Part shown: one piece after another, positions 52,034 to 61,591 of the stretch
Numbering within the stretch: the first letter of the stretch is position 1
Layout: each line of letters starts with the position of its first letter
Assembly: GCF_046736345.1 (NCBI RefSeq)
Contig: NZ_CP157210.1
Span: 2,046,001 to 2,110,000, forward strand
Origin: Hyphococcus formosus
Lineage (GTDB): Bacteria > Pseudomonadota > Alphaproteobacteria > Caulobacterales > Parvularculaceae
DNA: 64,000 nucleotides
Direction: 5' to 3'
Notes under the pieces: model-generated
Databases searched by the model: none
Told to the model about the DNA's origin: nothing
Seen by the model: only the letters and a program-made list of their open reading frames with translations
Program-made: the position numbers and the translations under genes

Positions 52034-53395
52034 TTATTCGGCTTTGATCAGGTGAAACTTGGTCTGACGACCGTCCACATACCTTACTTTCTTGCCATCA
52101 AAAAACGCGTCTTCTTCCGATTTGAAATCGACATCCTGATTATTCCATTCAGGAACTTTTTTCGTGGCTTTCAGCTCGATTGACCAAGCGGTGTTTGCAT
52201 ATACCGGATACTCACCGCGCGGCACCATGACCTGATTTTCAGAGAGGCCGATGGAGCTACCAGCACCATGACCATGATACCCAATCGGGTGCGAATAGAT
52301 GGTTGGGCGCAAGCCCTTCGCGATTGCTTTTTCTCTTGCAAGGCGAAGAATTTCATTACCCGTGCGACCGGCCTTGAATGAAGACGTCAGCGCATCCTGC
52401 ACGGCGTTGTTTGCCGCCAAACCCGCCTTCAATCCTTCGGGGGCATCGGTTTCGCCGTCACGGAGGACATAGGCTACATGCTGTGTATCGGTGCTGTAGC
52501 CGTTATAGACGATGCCAAAATCTACCCGCAACATATCGCCTTTTTCGATCACGGCTGGCTTTCCGCGCATAACACCTTCAACGCCCTTGCGGGTAACCTC
52601 AACCGAAGGATGGAACCATGATCCCAATCCGAGATCATTGACCCGCTGACGATACCACCAGACCAGATCTTCATTCGTCGTTACGCCGGGCTTGACGACC
52701 TTGCCCGAGAATCCCTCACCGATAATGGCATGAGCGACACGGACCATCTCCTGATAGCGCTCCATCTCTGATGGGGTGCGCGTCTCAAGCCAGCCAACGG
52801 CGAGCGGGTAAGCAGAAACCACGCGGCTATCCATGCCCGACGGCAGCGAAGACATGAACCCGATATACTGGGAATGAGTCAGACCATCGGCAAAGGCCGT
52901 TAATTCAGACGTATTGATCGCGATTTTTTTTGGATCACGGTCAGCAATAATTTCTGTAAGCTGATCCCACTGGTTTGGATATTTATTCATATCCCACGCC
53001 GCTTCAAACATGCCATTCATGCCATGCTTGCTCACCACTAGGCGCTCAATGGGCTTGCCTTTGCCGGGATCGAAAAATACCAGAATCGTCCGGCGCCGCG
53101 CGCGCATATTCTTTGCGTCGAGCATTGTCGTGATGACGGGATCTTCGTTATATTCGCGAGCAATAATGACCCACATATCGATGTCATTATCGCGCATCAA
53201 TTTCGGCAGAACAGTATCAAACCGTTCAATCAGCGCTTCATCATGAATTTTTGCCTGTTCCCGCAGTGATAGAATCTCGGGTAGTGCCGGGCTCATGGAT
53301 TCTTCTGATTGCAGCGGCTCGGCAGCGATTACAGGTGACGCCGCAACTGACATGAATAAGCATGCGAGGACGCTATTTTTAAGACGGGCTGACAT
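52034..53395 (-). CDS. Secreted M24-fold metallopeptidase, paralogue B
   Basis: 453 aa, ATG 53395 with AGAGGTTCTA upstream. Signal peptide (NSVLACLFMSVAASPVIA). Same architecture as paralogue A: MWVIIAREYNEDPVITTML, AVGWLETRTPSEMERYQEM, RVDFGIVYNGYSTDTQHVAY (two Asp), SHPIGYHGHGAGSSIG (His), WSIELKA and FKSEEDAFFDGK (Glu pair). The end (VRYVDGRQTKFHLI) is nearly identical to that of A. The pair arose by tandem duplication and may have split in substrate range. Confidence 0.9.
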   Translation of the reverse strand: MSARLKNSVLACLFMSVAASPVIAAEPLQSEESMSPALPEILSLREQAKIHDEALIERFDTVLPKLMRDNDIDMWVIIAREYNEDPVITTMLDAKNMRARRRTILVFFDPGKGKPIERLVVSKHGMNGMFEAAWDMNKYPNQWDQLTEIIADRDPKKIAINTSELTAFADGLTHSQYIGFMSSLPSGMDSRVVSAYPLAVGWLETRTPSEMERYQEMVRVAHAIIGEGFSGKVVKPGVTTNEDLVWWYRQRVNDLGLGSWFHPSVEVTRKGVEGVMRGKPAVIEKGDMLRVDFGIVYNGYSTDTQHVAYVLRDGETDAPEGLKAGLAANNAVQDALTSSFKAGRTGNEILRLAREKAIAKGLRPTIYSHPIGYHGHGAGSSIGLSENQVMVPRGEYPVYANTAWSIELKATKKVPEWNNQDVDFKSEEDAFFDGKKVRYVDGRQTKFHLIKAE

Positions 53396-53415
53396 TAGAA
53401 CCTCTTTCGCTGAAA

Positions 53416-54690
53416 TTAATCAAATGGGCGATGAATTGATGCTGGCGGCGTAGAAAACCATTTAGGGCCAGCTTCGGTCATGTAAATACAATCTTCGATA
53501 CGCACACCATATTTACCGGGCATATAAATGCCTGGCTCGTTCGACAAACACATGCCCGGTGCAAGCGGCATGGTTTCATTGGAAACGAAGTTAATCGGCT
53601 CGTGAACATCAAGGCCGATACCGTGGCCGGTCCGATGTGAAAGGCCAGGCAGTTGATAGCCGGGGCCATAGCCAAGCGATTCGTAATATCGCCTTACCGC
53701 TTTATCGACCTCGCCCGCTGGGGTACCGACCTGCGCCATTTCAAAGGCGATGTCTTGTCCGCGCCGGACTTGGTTCCAGACACGGATTTGTTCCGTGTTC
53801 GGCTCACCAAATACAAATGTCCGGGAAATGTCAGAGCGATAGCCGTGAATATTGCAGCCAAAGTCCAACAGGATCACCGAACCGTCTTCGACATATTCGG
53901 GAATCGTTGATCCGTGTGGTAACGCACTTCCCTTACCGACTTGTGCACCACCCGATGGGCCACTGCCGCCGAATTTGGCTTGGGTCTGATACATCAGATT
54001 TTGTATATCTTCCCGGCCCATCCCTTTTTCGATCCGCGGATAGACATCACGATAAGCGGCGATCGTCACGTCTGATGCAATCTGCATCAACTCTAGCTCG
54101 GCCGGTGACTTTATTAGACGGCAACCATTCACCACATCCCGCGCCGTTACCAGTTTCGCGCGCGGCGCTTCACGATTGATGCCATCAACAATGAAATGCC
54201 GGACCGCTTCGTCGATAGCGATCTTTTTGCTGTGAATGCGTTTTTCTTTCATCCACTGCGCAACAAGCGCAAATGGATCTTCATGCTCTTCCCATGTGCG
54301 CACTTCACCGGGGACCTTCATCACTTCGCGAAGGCGGCTTTCCTCAAAGCCCGGTGTCACGAAAAAGATTTCGCCCTCGGCGGGAATGATCGCGGCCGTC
54401 AAGCGTTCGCTAAGCCACCAATGAACACCGGTGAAATAGATCAGGCTTGATCCCGGCTCGATCAGGGTCGCTGCGATTCCTTGATCGCGCATAATGCGTT
54501 GGGCTTTTTCGATCCGCGCATTGCGCTCAGCTTTGCTAATCGGTGCCGCATTGCGGGCGCGCGCGATTACCGGATGCGAAGGCTCAGCTTTCTGTGCATT
54601 CGCATTCTTTTTCATGCCGGCGATAAGCCCGGCTCCAATCGCGATCATGCCGCCTGTACGAAGAAACTTCCGTCTATCCGCGCGCAACAT
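53416..54690 (-). CDS. Xaa-Pro peptidase, Tat-exported M24 family
   Basis: 424 aa. Twin-arginine signal RADRRKFLRTGGMIAIGAGL. Creatinase N domain (AKRxx, GSSLIYFTGVHWWLSERLTA) followed by a canonical aminopeptidase P / prolidase core: ILLDFGCNIHGYRSDISRTF (two Asp), HRTGHGIGLDVHEP (His), LSNEPGIYMPGKYGVRIEDC (two Glu). Tat export suggests metal loading in the cytoplasm before export. It removes N-terminal residues next to proline or splits Xaa-Pro dipeptides. The start overlaps the stop of the M20 gene by one base. Confidence 0.92.
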   Translation of the reverse strand: MLRADRRKFLRTGGMIAIGAGLIAGMKKNANAQKAEPSHPVIARARNAAPISKAERNARIEKAQRIMRDQGIAATLIEPGSSLIYFTGVHWWLSERLTAAIIPAEGEIFFVTPGFEESRLREVMKVPGEVRTWEEHEDPFALVAQWMKEKRIHSKKIAIDEAVRHFIVDGINREAPRAKLVTARDVVNGCRLIKSPAELELMQIASDVTIAAYRDVYPRIEKGMGREDIQNLMYQTQAKFGGSGPSGGAQVGKGSALPHGSTIPEYVEDGSVILLDFGCNIHGYRSDISRTFVFGEPNTEQIRVWNQVRRGQDIAFEMAQVGTPAGEVDKAVRRYYESLGYGPGYQLPGLSHRTGHGIGLDVHEPINFVSNETMPLAPGMCLSNEPGIYMPGKYGVRIEDCIYMTEAGPKWFSTPPASIHRPFD

Positions 54691-56129
54691 TAGTCTGCGT
54701 CCTGTGCAAGATCACGGATCAATGTGTCCCAGTAAGTCAGCTCTTTATAATATGAATCAAGGAGAATACGCTCATTGATACCATGCGCACGGCTGTCTTC
54801 CGGCCGCACAAGACCCAAACTCCCGGCACCATAGGTCGGAATACCGACGCTACGATATTCACGGCCTTCAGTACCACCGGATGACATAACCGGCTGGAGC
54901 TTAACGCCCGGATAGTTGACCGCGACTGCGCGCTGCAACGCGCCCATAATATCTTCGCGGATTGGCGATGCAGGGCTTTCAACAGAACCGCGCTGCAAGG
55001 TCACCTCTAACTCGTCATTCTCAATCGTATCAATCAGTACACCGCGCACCTCTTCGGCACTCGTGCCCGGCATGATACGGCAATTGACGGTCGCATGCGC
55101 ACTTTGCGGCAGGGCGTTTTCCGCATTACCAGCTTTCAGCATGGTCGCAACGCACGTCGTCCAAAGCATATGGGACGTGTTTGGATATTGCTTCACAATA
55201 TCGATGGCTTGCCGGTCGGTGGGGTCTTCCATTAGCGCATTCAACGCATAGGCGAGTTCTCCGCCTTCACGTTCAGCAACATTCTTCGCCATCAAGCGGG
55301 TGATCTCGTTGAATTCTACCGGGAATTCATGATCTTCGATTTTCGTCAGTGCATGCGCGAGGTCGTAGATTGCGTTCTCTAGACCCGGACGAGAACTATG
55401 TCCGCCATCGCTCTTAGCTGTAATGATATAGGTTGCGAATGTTTTCTCCGCGGCCTGCATTGTAAAGGAGACAGGCGTGCCGTCTTTAGTGATCGTACCG
55501 CCGCCAGCGTCTGAGTTGAGCGCGAATTCGACCGATTTAATCTCTGGTGTTTTCAAAATCTCACGGGTTGTCAGCATGCCGGTTTCTTCATCACCGGAAA
55601 ATGCCAGATAAAGATCGCGGTTCGGTTTGAACCCGTTTTCCTTCAAATTGGCAAAGGTCGAAACGAGTAGTGCGACACCGAATTTGTTATCTTGTGATCC
55701 ACGCCCGTAAAGATAGCCGTCTTTCTCAACCGGTGTATAGGGGTCTGTATCCCAATTTTCGGGCAACGCGTCGACAACATCCATATGCGCGAGAAATGCA
55801 ATCGCGGATTTGTCGCTATTCTCTTCGCCGGAATACCGAACGATCAGTCCTTCGACCTCTTCACCGTCAATCGTCAGTGGTACTTTTATAATATCTTCAT
55901 TCGAAAAGCCCGCAGCTTTGAGCCGTTCTTCAAGAACATTGACCATCGCCGGGACCTGGCCAAAACCTTTTGCGGTTCTGAAGGTAATTAATTCTTCGAG
56001 CAACTCACGCGCTTCAACTTTGCGCTCCTGTTCAACACCGGTCGATTGCTTGCTCTCCGCGCAGGCTTGAGTGGAGATCGCTAAGGCAACGAGGGCGGCA
56101 GTCTGGCAAAGTCTTTTAATCAGCATCAT
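54690..56129 (-). CDS. M20-family peptidase, lipoprotein
   Basis: About 479 aa from ATG 56129; ATG 56141 is in frame but has no ribosome site. The signal peptide ends in a lipobox (STQACAES). M20 zinc residues: IAFLAHMDVVDALPENW, GRGSQDNKFG, FSGDEETGM, LNSDAGGG and the late AHGINERI His. Dimerisation domain in the middle (residues about 210-360). Homologues act as dipeptidases, carboxypeptidases or aminoacylases. A surface or periplasmic location fits the block of peptide-degrading enzymes. 75 bases after the TonB receptor gene. Confidence 0.9.
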   Translation of the reverse strand: MMLIKRLCQTAALVALAISTQACAESKQSTGVEQERKVEARELLEELITFRTAKGFGQVPAMVNVLEERLKAAGFSNEDIIKVPLTIDGEEVEGLIVRYSGEENSDKSAIAFLAHMDVVDALPENWDTDPYTPVEKDGYLYGRGSQDNKFGVALLVSTFANLKENGFKPNRDLYLAFSGDEETGMLTTREILKTPEIKSVEFALNSDAGGGTITKDGTPVSFTMQAAEKTFATYIITAKSDGGHSSRPGLENAIYDLAHALTKIEDHEFPVEFNEITRLMAKNVAEREGGELAYALNALMEDPTDRQAIDIVKQYPNTSHMLWTTCVATMLKAGNAENALPQSAHATVNCRIMPGTSAEEVRGVLIDTIENDELEVTLQRGSVESPASPIREDIMGALQRAVAVNYPGVKLQPVMSSGGTEGREYRSVGIPTYGAGSLGLVRPEDSRAHGINERILLDSYYKELTYWDTLIRDLAQDAD

Positions 56130-56216
56130 GAATTCTCGCATTTTGGAAGTTTTGGAAAATGAAGCGGGACATCATTCGACATCCCGCTTCACTTGGAGCA
56201 CTTCGTGAACGAACGA

Positions 56217-59200
56217 CTAGAAGTCGACTGTGACGCCCATGAAGATGTTGCGACCAACAGCATCGTAGAACTGTGGATAGGTATTACCGTTTCCACCGTC
56301 CTCAATAGCCGTAGAAGTCGTCAACGGAGGGTCGGTATCGAAGACATTGTTCACGCCAAGGCGGAAACGAGCCATCTCCGAAAGTGTGTAGCCGAGTGAA
56401 AGGTCAAAGTAGTTACGTGAACCAAGTGACTCGTTGATCTCGGCATAGCTGCCAGACAGCGCTGGCTGCGAGCTTGTTTGTGCGATGTCTACTGATGAAA
56501 TGTAGCGCCATGTGACAGACACAGACAGATCCGAAGGAGCATACCATGTTGTCAGGAACTTGTGACGCCATTCAGGACGTGGACGACCGCAAAGTCCGCC
56601 GTAGAGACCTTGGCAATCAAAGATGTCTGATTCCGGTGAATTCGGAAGCGGCTTTGATTCATACTCAGCCAGATAAGTTCCGACAAAGTTGAATTTCAGA
56701 TCGCCCATCTTCGCCAGGTCATAGCGGTAGTTGATGTTCAAATCGACGCCAGAGGTCGTAAGTGAACCGGTATTGATGTTGAAGCGTTCAAAGTAGCCGT
56801 CTTCAAACAGGAAGAGTGAACCACCCTGACCGCGATTAATCCGGTCGCAGAAGAACGCATCACCAGTCGCAAGACAGTTGCTCATGGAGAGGTTCGGGTT
56901 CACACTGCCAACCAGCTTGTCAACTTTGATGTTGAAGTAGTCAACGGAAACGTTGAGGCCAGGAACGAAGGCAGGTGTGACAACCGCACCAAGCGAGAAT
57001 GTGTTTGCGACTTCTGGCTCAAGATCCTCGTTACCACCGATCAATGTATTGAACTGACCTGCAGGGTTATCCTGAATATTGCCATACTGAGCCGCAGTCA
57101 CACCCGTGTTCATGCACTGCTCAAGCGTTGCAAATGGTGTTGCACCTGAACATGGATCGAATGTGCCGTTTGGCAATTCAGTTAGTTCAACCTCGAAGCG
57201 CTGCTGCGATGAGAACAACTCAATTACGTTTGGCGCACGAACCGCACGTTGATAGCTGCCACGGAAGCGAACATCGCTGACTGGTGCCCAGTTTGCGCCC
57301 ACTTTGTAAGTGTGCGTTGTGTGACCTGTGCTGTAGTCAGAGAAACGGTAAGCAGATTCAATCGACAGAAGGTCGAAGAATGGCTGACCATCAACAATCG
57401 GAATGTTCAACTCGCCAAAGAATTCTTTGACATTGACTTCACCGCTGATTGGCAGTTCTGGCGTAACCGCTGACTGATAAATTTCATCCGGCACATAAGA
57501 CAATGTGTTCCGGCGATATTCACCACCAAGCGCGACAGCAACACCATCAGACGCCCATGGCATTTGAATGCCATAGTCCGCGAGATTACCGTTGATCGCA
57601 AAGATGATATTCGTCAGCGACGTATCACCTGTGATGCCTTTGTCCTCTAGGACATAAGACGTTGCTTCTGCGCTTGCGCCATTTGGACCGAAGTAATCAA
57701 GCGGCAAGCAGTTTGCGTCATCATTCGATGCGTCCGCATCTGCATTAATCGCACAAACAGTTTCGCCGAATGTCGAAGAGCCCGGACGTTGGTCGACCAC
57801 AGCGTTCAAGGCATTCGCCAAGCGAACGCGGTTCGCATCACCGGTAAACCGGCTGCGGTAAGTCACTTTCGCATATGACGCAGAAAGATCATATTCGAAT
57901 GGACCAGCAAGCACACCGTTCATGCCAGCAACCATGCGGTAGCTCGTGTGATTCAGGTCGTCCTGACGCGGGCCACCTTCGATGTTACGGCGACGAACGA
58001 GAACGCCATTTGCGACATCCTCTGGGCCGACATAGTTGCCGTCAACATCATAGATGCTGCCCGTTGAAAGGCCATTTGAACCACAAAGGTAATCCGCCTG
58101 CTGAGCGCTGAACAATGCGTTGTCACAGTTCAGGCCACCAGTAGAACCGTTGATACCACCGGATACCGTACCTGGCGCAATCTGCGCAACAGAGCGGTCA
58201 TCCATGAAGTTCAGCTCAAGGTAAGGACGGAAATGATCGTTGATGTCGTAATGCGCATAAGCACCAAGCGTATAACGCTCGTCTGGACGCTGATAGTAGT
58301 TGTAAGGCGCGTAGTTAAATACGCCGCTACCATCTACGAACTCACCATTGTCAACGCGGAAGCCGTTTGCGAGGCCCGGAATACCCAATGAGTTAGACAG
58401 GTTGGCAGGGAATGCGAAACCTGAACCACCGCATTTATATTCGCTACCGCCTGGTCCGTCAGTACCGAGCGCACACGCACTATAGTCGCGTTCGCTTTGA
58501 ACGATTGGGTTGACCTTACGATATGTACCGTAAGCGGTGACGTTACCGCGACCATCTTCGGAGTTGGTACCAACAACAACAGAATATTCCTGTGTCAGAC
58601 CGTCAACAACATTGTTCGCAGGCTTTTCATAAGCGCCCGGCGTGATTGCGTTGTTCTGGTCGAGAAGGTCCTGAAGCTCATCATTGGAATTGTTGTGCTG
58701 AGAGAAGCCAATATTCGCGTTGAGGCGAAGACCTTCAAAATCGTCAATCATTTTGAAGTTCACAACACCAGCAATCGCGTCTGAGCCGTAAACCGCAGAA
58801 GCACCACCTGTCAGGACTTCAACGCCACCGATAAGCGCTGTCGGAATTTGGTTGAGGTCAGACGGTACAGATTTTGGCGAGCCATATGGCAAGCGGCGGC
58901 CATTGACCAGAACCAGCGTACGTGACGGGTCGAGACCACGAAGGTCAACCTGCGCCGTACCGGTCGCTTCGTTAGAGTGTGCGGCACCTTGCGATGCAAA
59001 CACCTGTGGTAGTGCGTTTACGAGGTCTTCGGCGCGAACCGTACCGCGTAGTTCGAATTCAGCTGCGTCAACCGCAGTGATTGGGCTTACGCTTTCTGCA
59101 TTCGCAGAACGAAGACGCGTACCCGTTACCACAATTTGGTCAGAACCCGCATCAACGGCCGCGGATTGCGCCAGCGCAGCCCCCGATGCGCCAATGCCAG

Positions 59201-59246
59201 TTAGTATAGTTGTTGTTGCCAACATTAATCGTATGGAATTTTTCAC
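56217..59246 (-). CDS. TonB-dependent receptor of the peptidase block
   Basis: 1009 aa from the GTG at 59246, which has GAGAGGATATT upstream; an extension to 59288 is not supported. Signal peptide (NSIRLMLATTTILTGIGASG). TonB-box-like QIVVTGTRLR, plug motifs DLRGLDPSRTLVLVNGRRLP and LTGGASAVYGSDAIAGVVNF, and a large barrel ending FMGVTVDF. The LVNGRRLP class is common in sphingomonads and related bacteria; a few have been tied to peptide or oligosaccharide import. Many Cys residues in extracellular loops (for example CNPGT-like clusters) are unusual. Lies 67 bases after the esterase-like gene. Confidence 0.93.
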   Translation of the reverse strand: MKNSIRLMLATTTILTGIGASGAALAQSAAVDAGSDQIVVTGTRLRSANAESVSPITAVDAAEFELRGTVRAEDLVNALPQVFASQGAAHSNEATGTAQVDLRGLDPSRTLVLVNGRRLPYGSPKSVPSDLNQIPTALIGGVEVLTGGASAVYGSDAIAGVVNFKMIDDFEGLRLNANIGFSQHNNSNDELQDLLDQNNAITPGAYEKPANNVVDGLTQEYSVVVGTNSEDGRGNVTAYGTYRKVNPIVQSERDYSACALGTDGPGGSEYKCGGSGFAFPANLSNSLGIPGLANGFRVDNGEFVDGSGVFNYAPYNYYQRPDERYTLGAYAHYDINDHFRPYLELNFMDDRSVAQIAPGTVSGGINGSTGGLNCDNALFSAQQADYLCGSNGLSTGSIYDVDGNYVGPEDVANGVLVRRRNIEGGPRQDDLNHTSYRMVAGMNGVLAGPFEYDLSASYAKVTYRSRFTGDANRVRLANALNAVVDQRPGSSTFGETVCAINADADASNDDANCLPLDYFGPNGASAEATSYVLEDKGITGDTSLTNIIFAINGNLADYGIQMPWASDGVAVALGGEYRRNTLSYVPDEIYQSAVTPELPISGEVNVKEFFGELNIPIVDGQPFFDLLSIESAYRFSDYSTGHTTHTYKVGANWAPVSDVRFRGSYQRAVRAPNVIELFSSQQRFEVELTELPNGTFDPCSGATPFATLEQCMNTGVTAAQYGNIQDNPAGQFNTLIGGNEDLEPEVANTFSLGAVVTPAFVPGLNVSVDYFNIKVDKLVGSVNPNLSMSNCLATGDAFFCDRINRGQGGSLFLFEDGYFERFNINTGSLTTSGVDLNINYRYDLAKMGDLKFNFVGTYLAEYESKPLPNSPESDIFDCQGLYGGLCGRPRPEWRHKFLTTWYAPSDLSVSVTWRYISSVDIAQTSSQPALSGSYAEINESLGSRNYFDLSLGYTLSEMARFRLGVNNVFDTDPPLTTSTAIEDGGNGNTYPQFYDAVGRNIFMGVTVDF

Positions 59247-59313
59247 AATAATATCCTCTCGTTGCTTTGAAGCAATTCCCCTAGGCACAAGTTTTTAGTT
59301 AGAACGGTTTTCG

Positions 59314-61041
59314 TTATTTATATTTCCAGCTTGTTAGATCCGCCCCTTTCGGTGCCGCCGCTTCGATCCGTTTAAGGATCTTTGGCACATAGAAAGTATT
59401 GTATCTAAGCCGTGAAACCGCATTTGGATTTTGGTGATCGCCATTCCAGCAATGTTCAGCACGGTCACCATAGTCGACCTCCCCTTGATAAGGCGGGTTC
59501 GCCTTCTCAAGAAAATCTTCAGTCAAATAGACTGCGTTATTCAGGTAGTAGTTATCCATATCGCCAGTGTAGATATGAATCTTGCCCTGAAGCTTTGGAC
59601 CAATTTCTTTCCAGTCCCGCTCCATGATGTAGCGGAGATCATAATTCTGGCGCCAATATTCAGCGACTTCCTTATCAATCTCGCCTGTTTCTTTATCCCA
59701 GATCCGTTTCGGGTAACCGTCTTCTCCATTGGGTGAGAATACAGCCTCCCATACGTCCCATTGCGCGCCAGAACGGGTCTTGTCACCAAGTACGAGTTCC
59801 CAGCGGTTCTCGCCTTCCATCGTACGCGAAATATGGCCGAGATAATTTCTGTGCGCAGGGCGATCGATCTTTGTGAACGGACCTTCGCGATAATAGGCAT
59901 TGTCATCTTCATAGATATTGACGGTCATGAACTGACGGAAATCAATCGGATCAGGACATGCCGCGAATGCGCCATTATATTCGTCCGGATATTTCACCTG
60001 AACGCCAAGCGCTTCCCAACCGCCGGTTGAACCACCATATAGGAAACGCGCCCAGCCTTCGCCCAGACCGCGAAGTTCTTTTTCAATCGCCGGGATCAGC
60101 TCATAGGTAATTGCGTCGCCATACGGCCCGATATTCTCTGAGTTCACCGCATAGCTATCGTCATAATACGGATTACTATGGTCGATTTCCGCGATCAGCA
60201 TGCGCGGCATGTCGTCGGAGATCCACTTTTTGTAGAAGTCATAAGCTTCTTGCTGCTCGATATGATTGTAACAATCCACATCGAAGCGCGAGCTATAGAC
60301 ACATTCCTCTTCGAGATTTGGCGGCGTTGTGCGGAAGCCACCAAAGTCAGCCGGGAAGTGACCGTGGAAAATCGCGAGCGGGAACTTTGCTTCCGGATGC
60401 TTGTCGAAATCTTTTGGCACAAGAACATGCGCTCGAAGATAGACATCGGTCCCCCAGAATTCTGAGAGCATGTCGCTGCGGATTTTGATGTGACGGATGA
60501 ATTCCGTATCTTCCGGCTCAGCAATTTCAGGATTGACCTGATTGAGCGAAACCTTGATCCGGCCACGTTTTTTAGGGTCGAATTTTACTTTTTTCGGCTC
60601 GCTCACGAGATTGCCTGGCTCAAGACGCCAGTTCTGGCCCGCACCGCGCGCAGCAGGCAGCTTTACGGTTTTGCCATTCGAGAGATTGAACGTGTCGTAT
60701 TTGTGCAGAACAGCCTGCACGTAATATTCGCCCGCAGGGACATCTTTGAGGTCACGCGCCGGGAAACCGAGAACATTCGTGCCGATATCCGTATATTGGC
60801 CCGGCTTGATGCCATCGACATTTACGCCAAACACCTGAGCCGCGTCGAAATTCGCGCTCACCTGAAAGCGGGGTTCCTTCTCACCATCGGGCGTAAGGAT
60901 CAAAATGACCCGACCATCATACGCCGCCTCAGGCGCAGATTTGGGCAGTTCGACACGAAATGTTTCGGCGTTTGCTGCAGCGCCCATCAGCGCGAGCCCA
61001 CCGATTACGGAACCCAATTTCAGAATATGTTTTAGCGACAT
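59314..61041 (-). CDS. Secreted alpha/beta-hydrolase (putative esterase)
   Basis: 575 aa. Sec signal (KLGSVIGGLALMGAAANA). A beta-rich N-terminal domain (residues about 25-200) is followed by an esterase-like fold: LAIFHGHFPADFGGF, the nucleophile elbow FLYGGSTGGWEALG near residue 350, and HCWNGDHQNPNA with the likely catalytic His. The acid is not obvious (D in YTGDMDNYY is a candidate). Cys in EEECVYSS and DCYNH may form a disulfide. GAGGGGCT precedes the ATG. First gene of a co-directional block running to 50623, so likely part of the peptide or ester uptake system. Confidence 0.85.
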   Translation of the reverse strand: MSLKHILKLGSVIGGLALMGAAANAETFRVELPKSAPEAAYDGRVILILTPDGEKEPRFQVSANFDAAQVFGVNVDGIKPGQYTDIGTNVLGFPARDLKDVPAGEYYVQAVLHKYDTFNLSNGKTVKLPAARGAGQNWRLEPGNLVSEPKKVKFDPKKRGRIKVSLNQVNPEIAEPEDTEFIRHIKIRSDMLSEFWGTDVYLRAHVLVPKDFDKHPEAKFPLAIFHGHFPADFGGFRTTPPNLEEECVYSSRFDVDCYNHIEQQEAYDFYKKWISDDMPRMLIAEIDHSNPYYDDSYAVNSENIGPYGDAITYELIPAIEKELRGLGEGWARFLYGGSTGGWEALGVQVKYPDEYNGAFAACPDPIDFRQFMTVNIYEDDNAYYREGPFTKIDRPAHRNYLGHISRTMEGENRWELVLGDKTRSGAQWDVWEAVFSPNGEDGYPKRIWDKETGEIDKEVAEYWRQNYDLRYIMERDWKEIGPKLQGKIHIYTGDMDNYYLNNAVYLTEDFLEKANPPYQGEVDYGDRAEHCWNGDHQNPNAVSRLRYNTFYVPKILKRIEAAAPKGADLTSWKYK

Positions 61042-61591
61042 AGCCCCTCACAAAATTACTGTTCTGAAATCTGGACGCACCTCTCCTGCCCTCGGAAAAC
61101 GGCCCGAAGCGCGCGATTAATGCGTCGAAAAATCAGCAACCCTCTAAGCCACACAAATGGCGGCCATGGTGCTATTCGTAGTTTGTACGCATAGCGTTGT
61201 AAAGTGCGATATGTAAACTTTGTGAAATTTAGCCGATTATGCTAATCTGGCGCAATATTTTTCAGAGTTGCGCATACCCTTTCCTATCGGAAATGCTGCA
61301 CTGTAGCAATAGTTTTGTTCGCATTGTGGTGCACTTTTTCACATTGCGCACAATTGCGAACCGACCTCATCGCGAAAACAAATGAGTAAAACTGAGAAAT
61401 AACAGACCTGAACGCGCGACGTTTTCTCCGACGCGCGTAAACGCCCGGCACCCGCATCGAACCGATCGGTGCCAGTTATTCAGCATTCGGATAGATACGC
61501 GCTTAAAAGAAATTGCCTGAGACGGCTGCCGCCACGGAAACAGAACAAACCAAATTGCACTGCCTACACCGAAGCAGCACAGGCCCCGCTA
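61042..61591. other. Gene-free 550 bases upstream of the peptidase block
   Basis: Promoter region of the minus-strand block; A/T-rich between about 61180 and 61400. Two hairpins near the msrA side: ACGCGCG (61412-61418) with CGCGCGT (61432-61438), and GGCACC (61447-61452) with GGTGCC (61468-61473). No convincing reading frame. A small RNA or operator cluster is possible; I see no proof. Confidence 0.5.

Noticed and set aside
50384..61066. CTGTTCTG shared by the IclR upstream region (50384) and the esterase upstream region (61059)
   Set aside because: An 8-base match between regions of this size is expected by chance and it is not palindromic.
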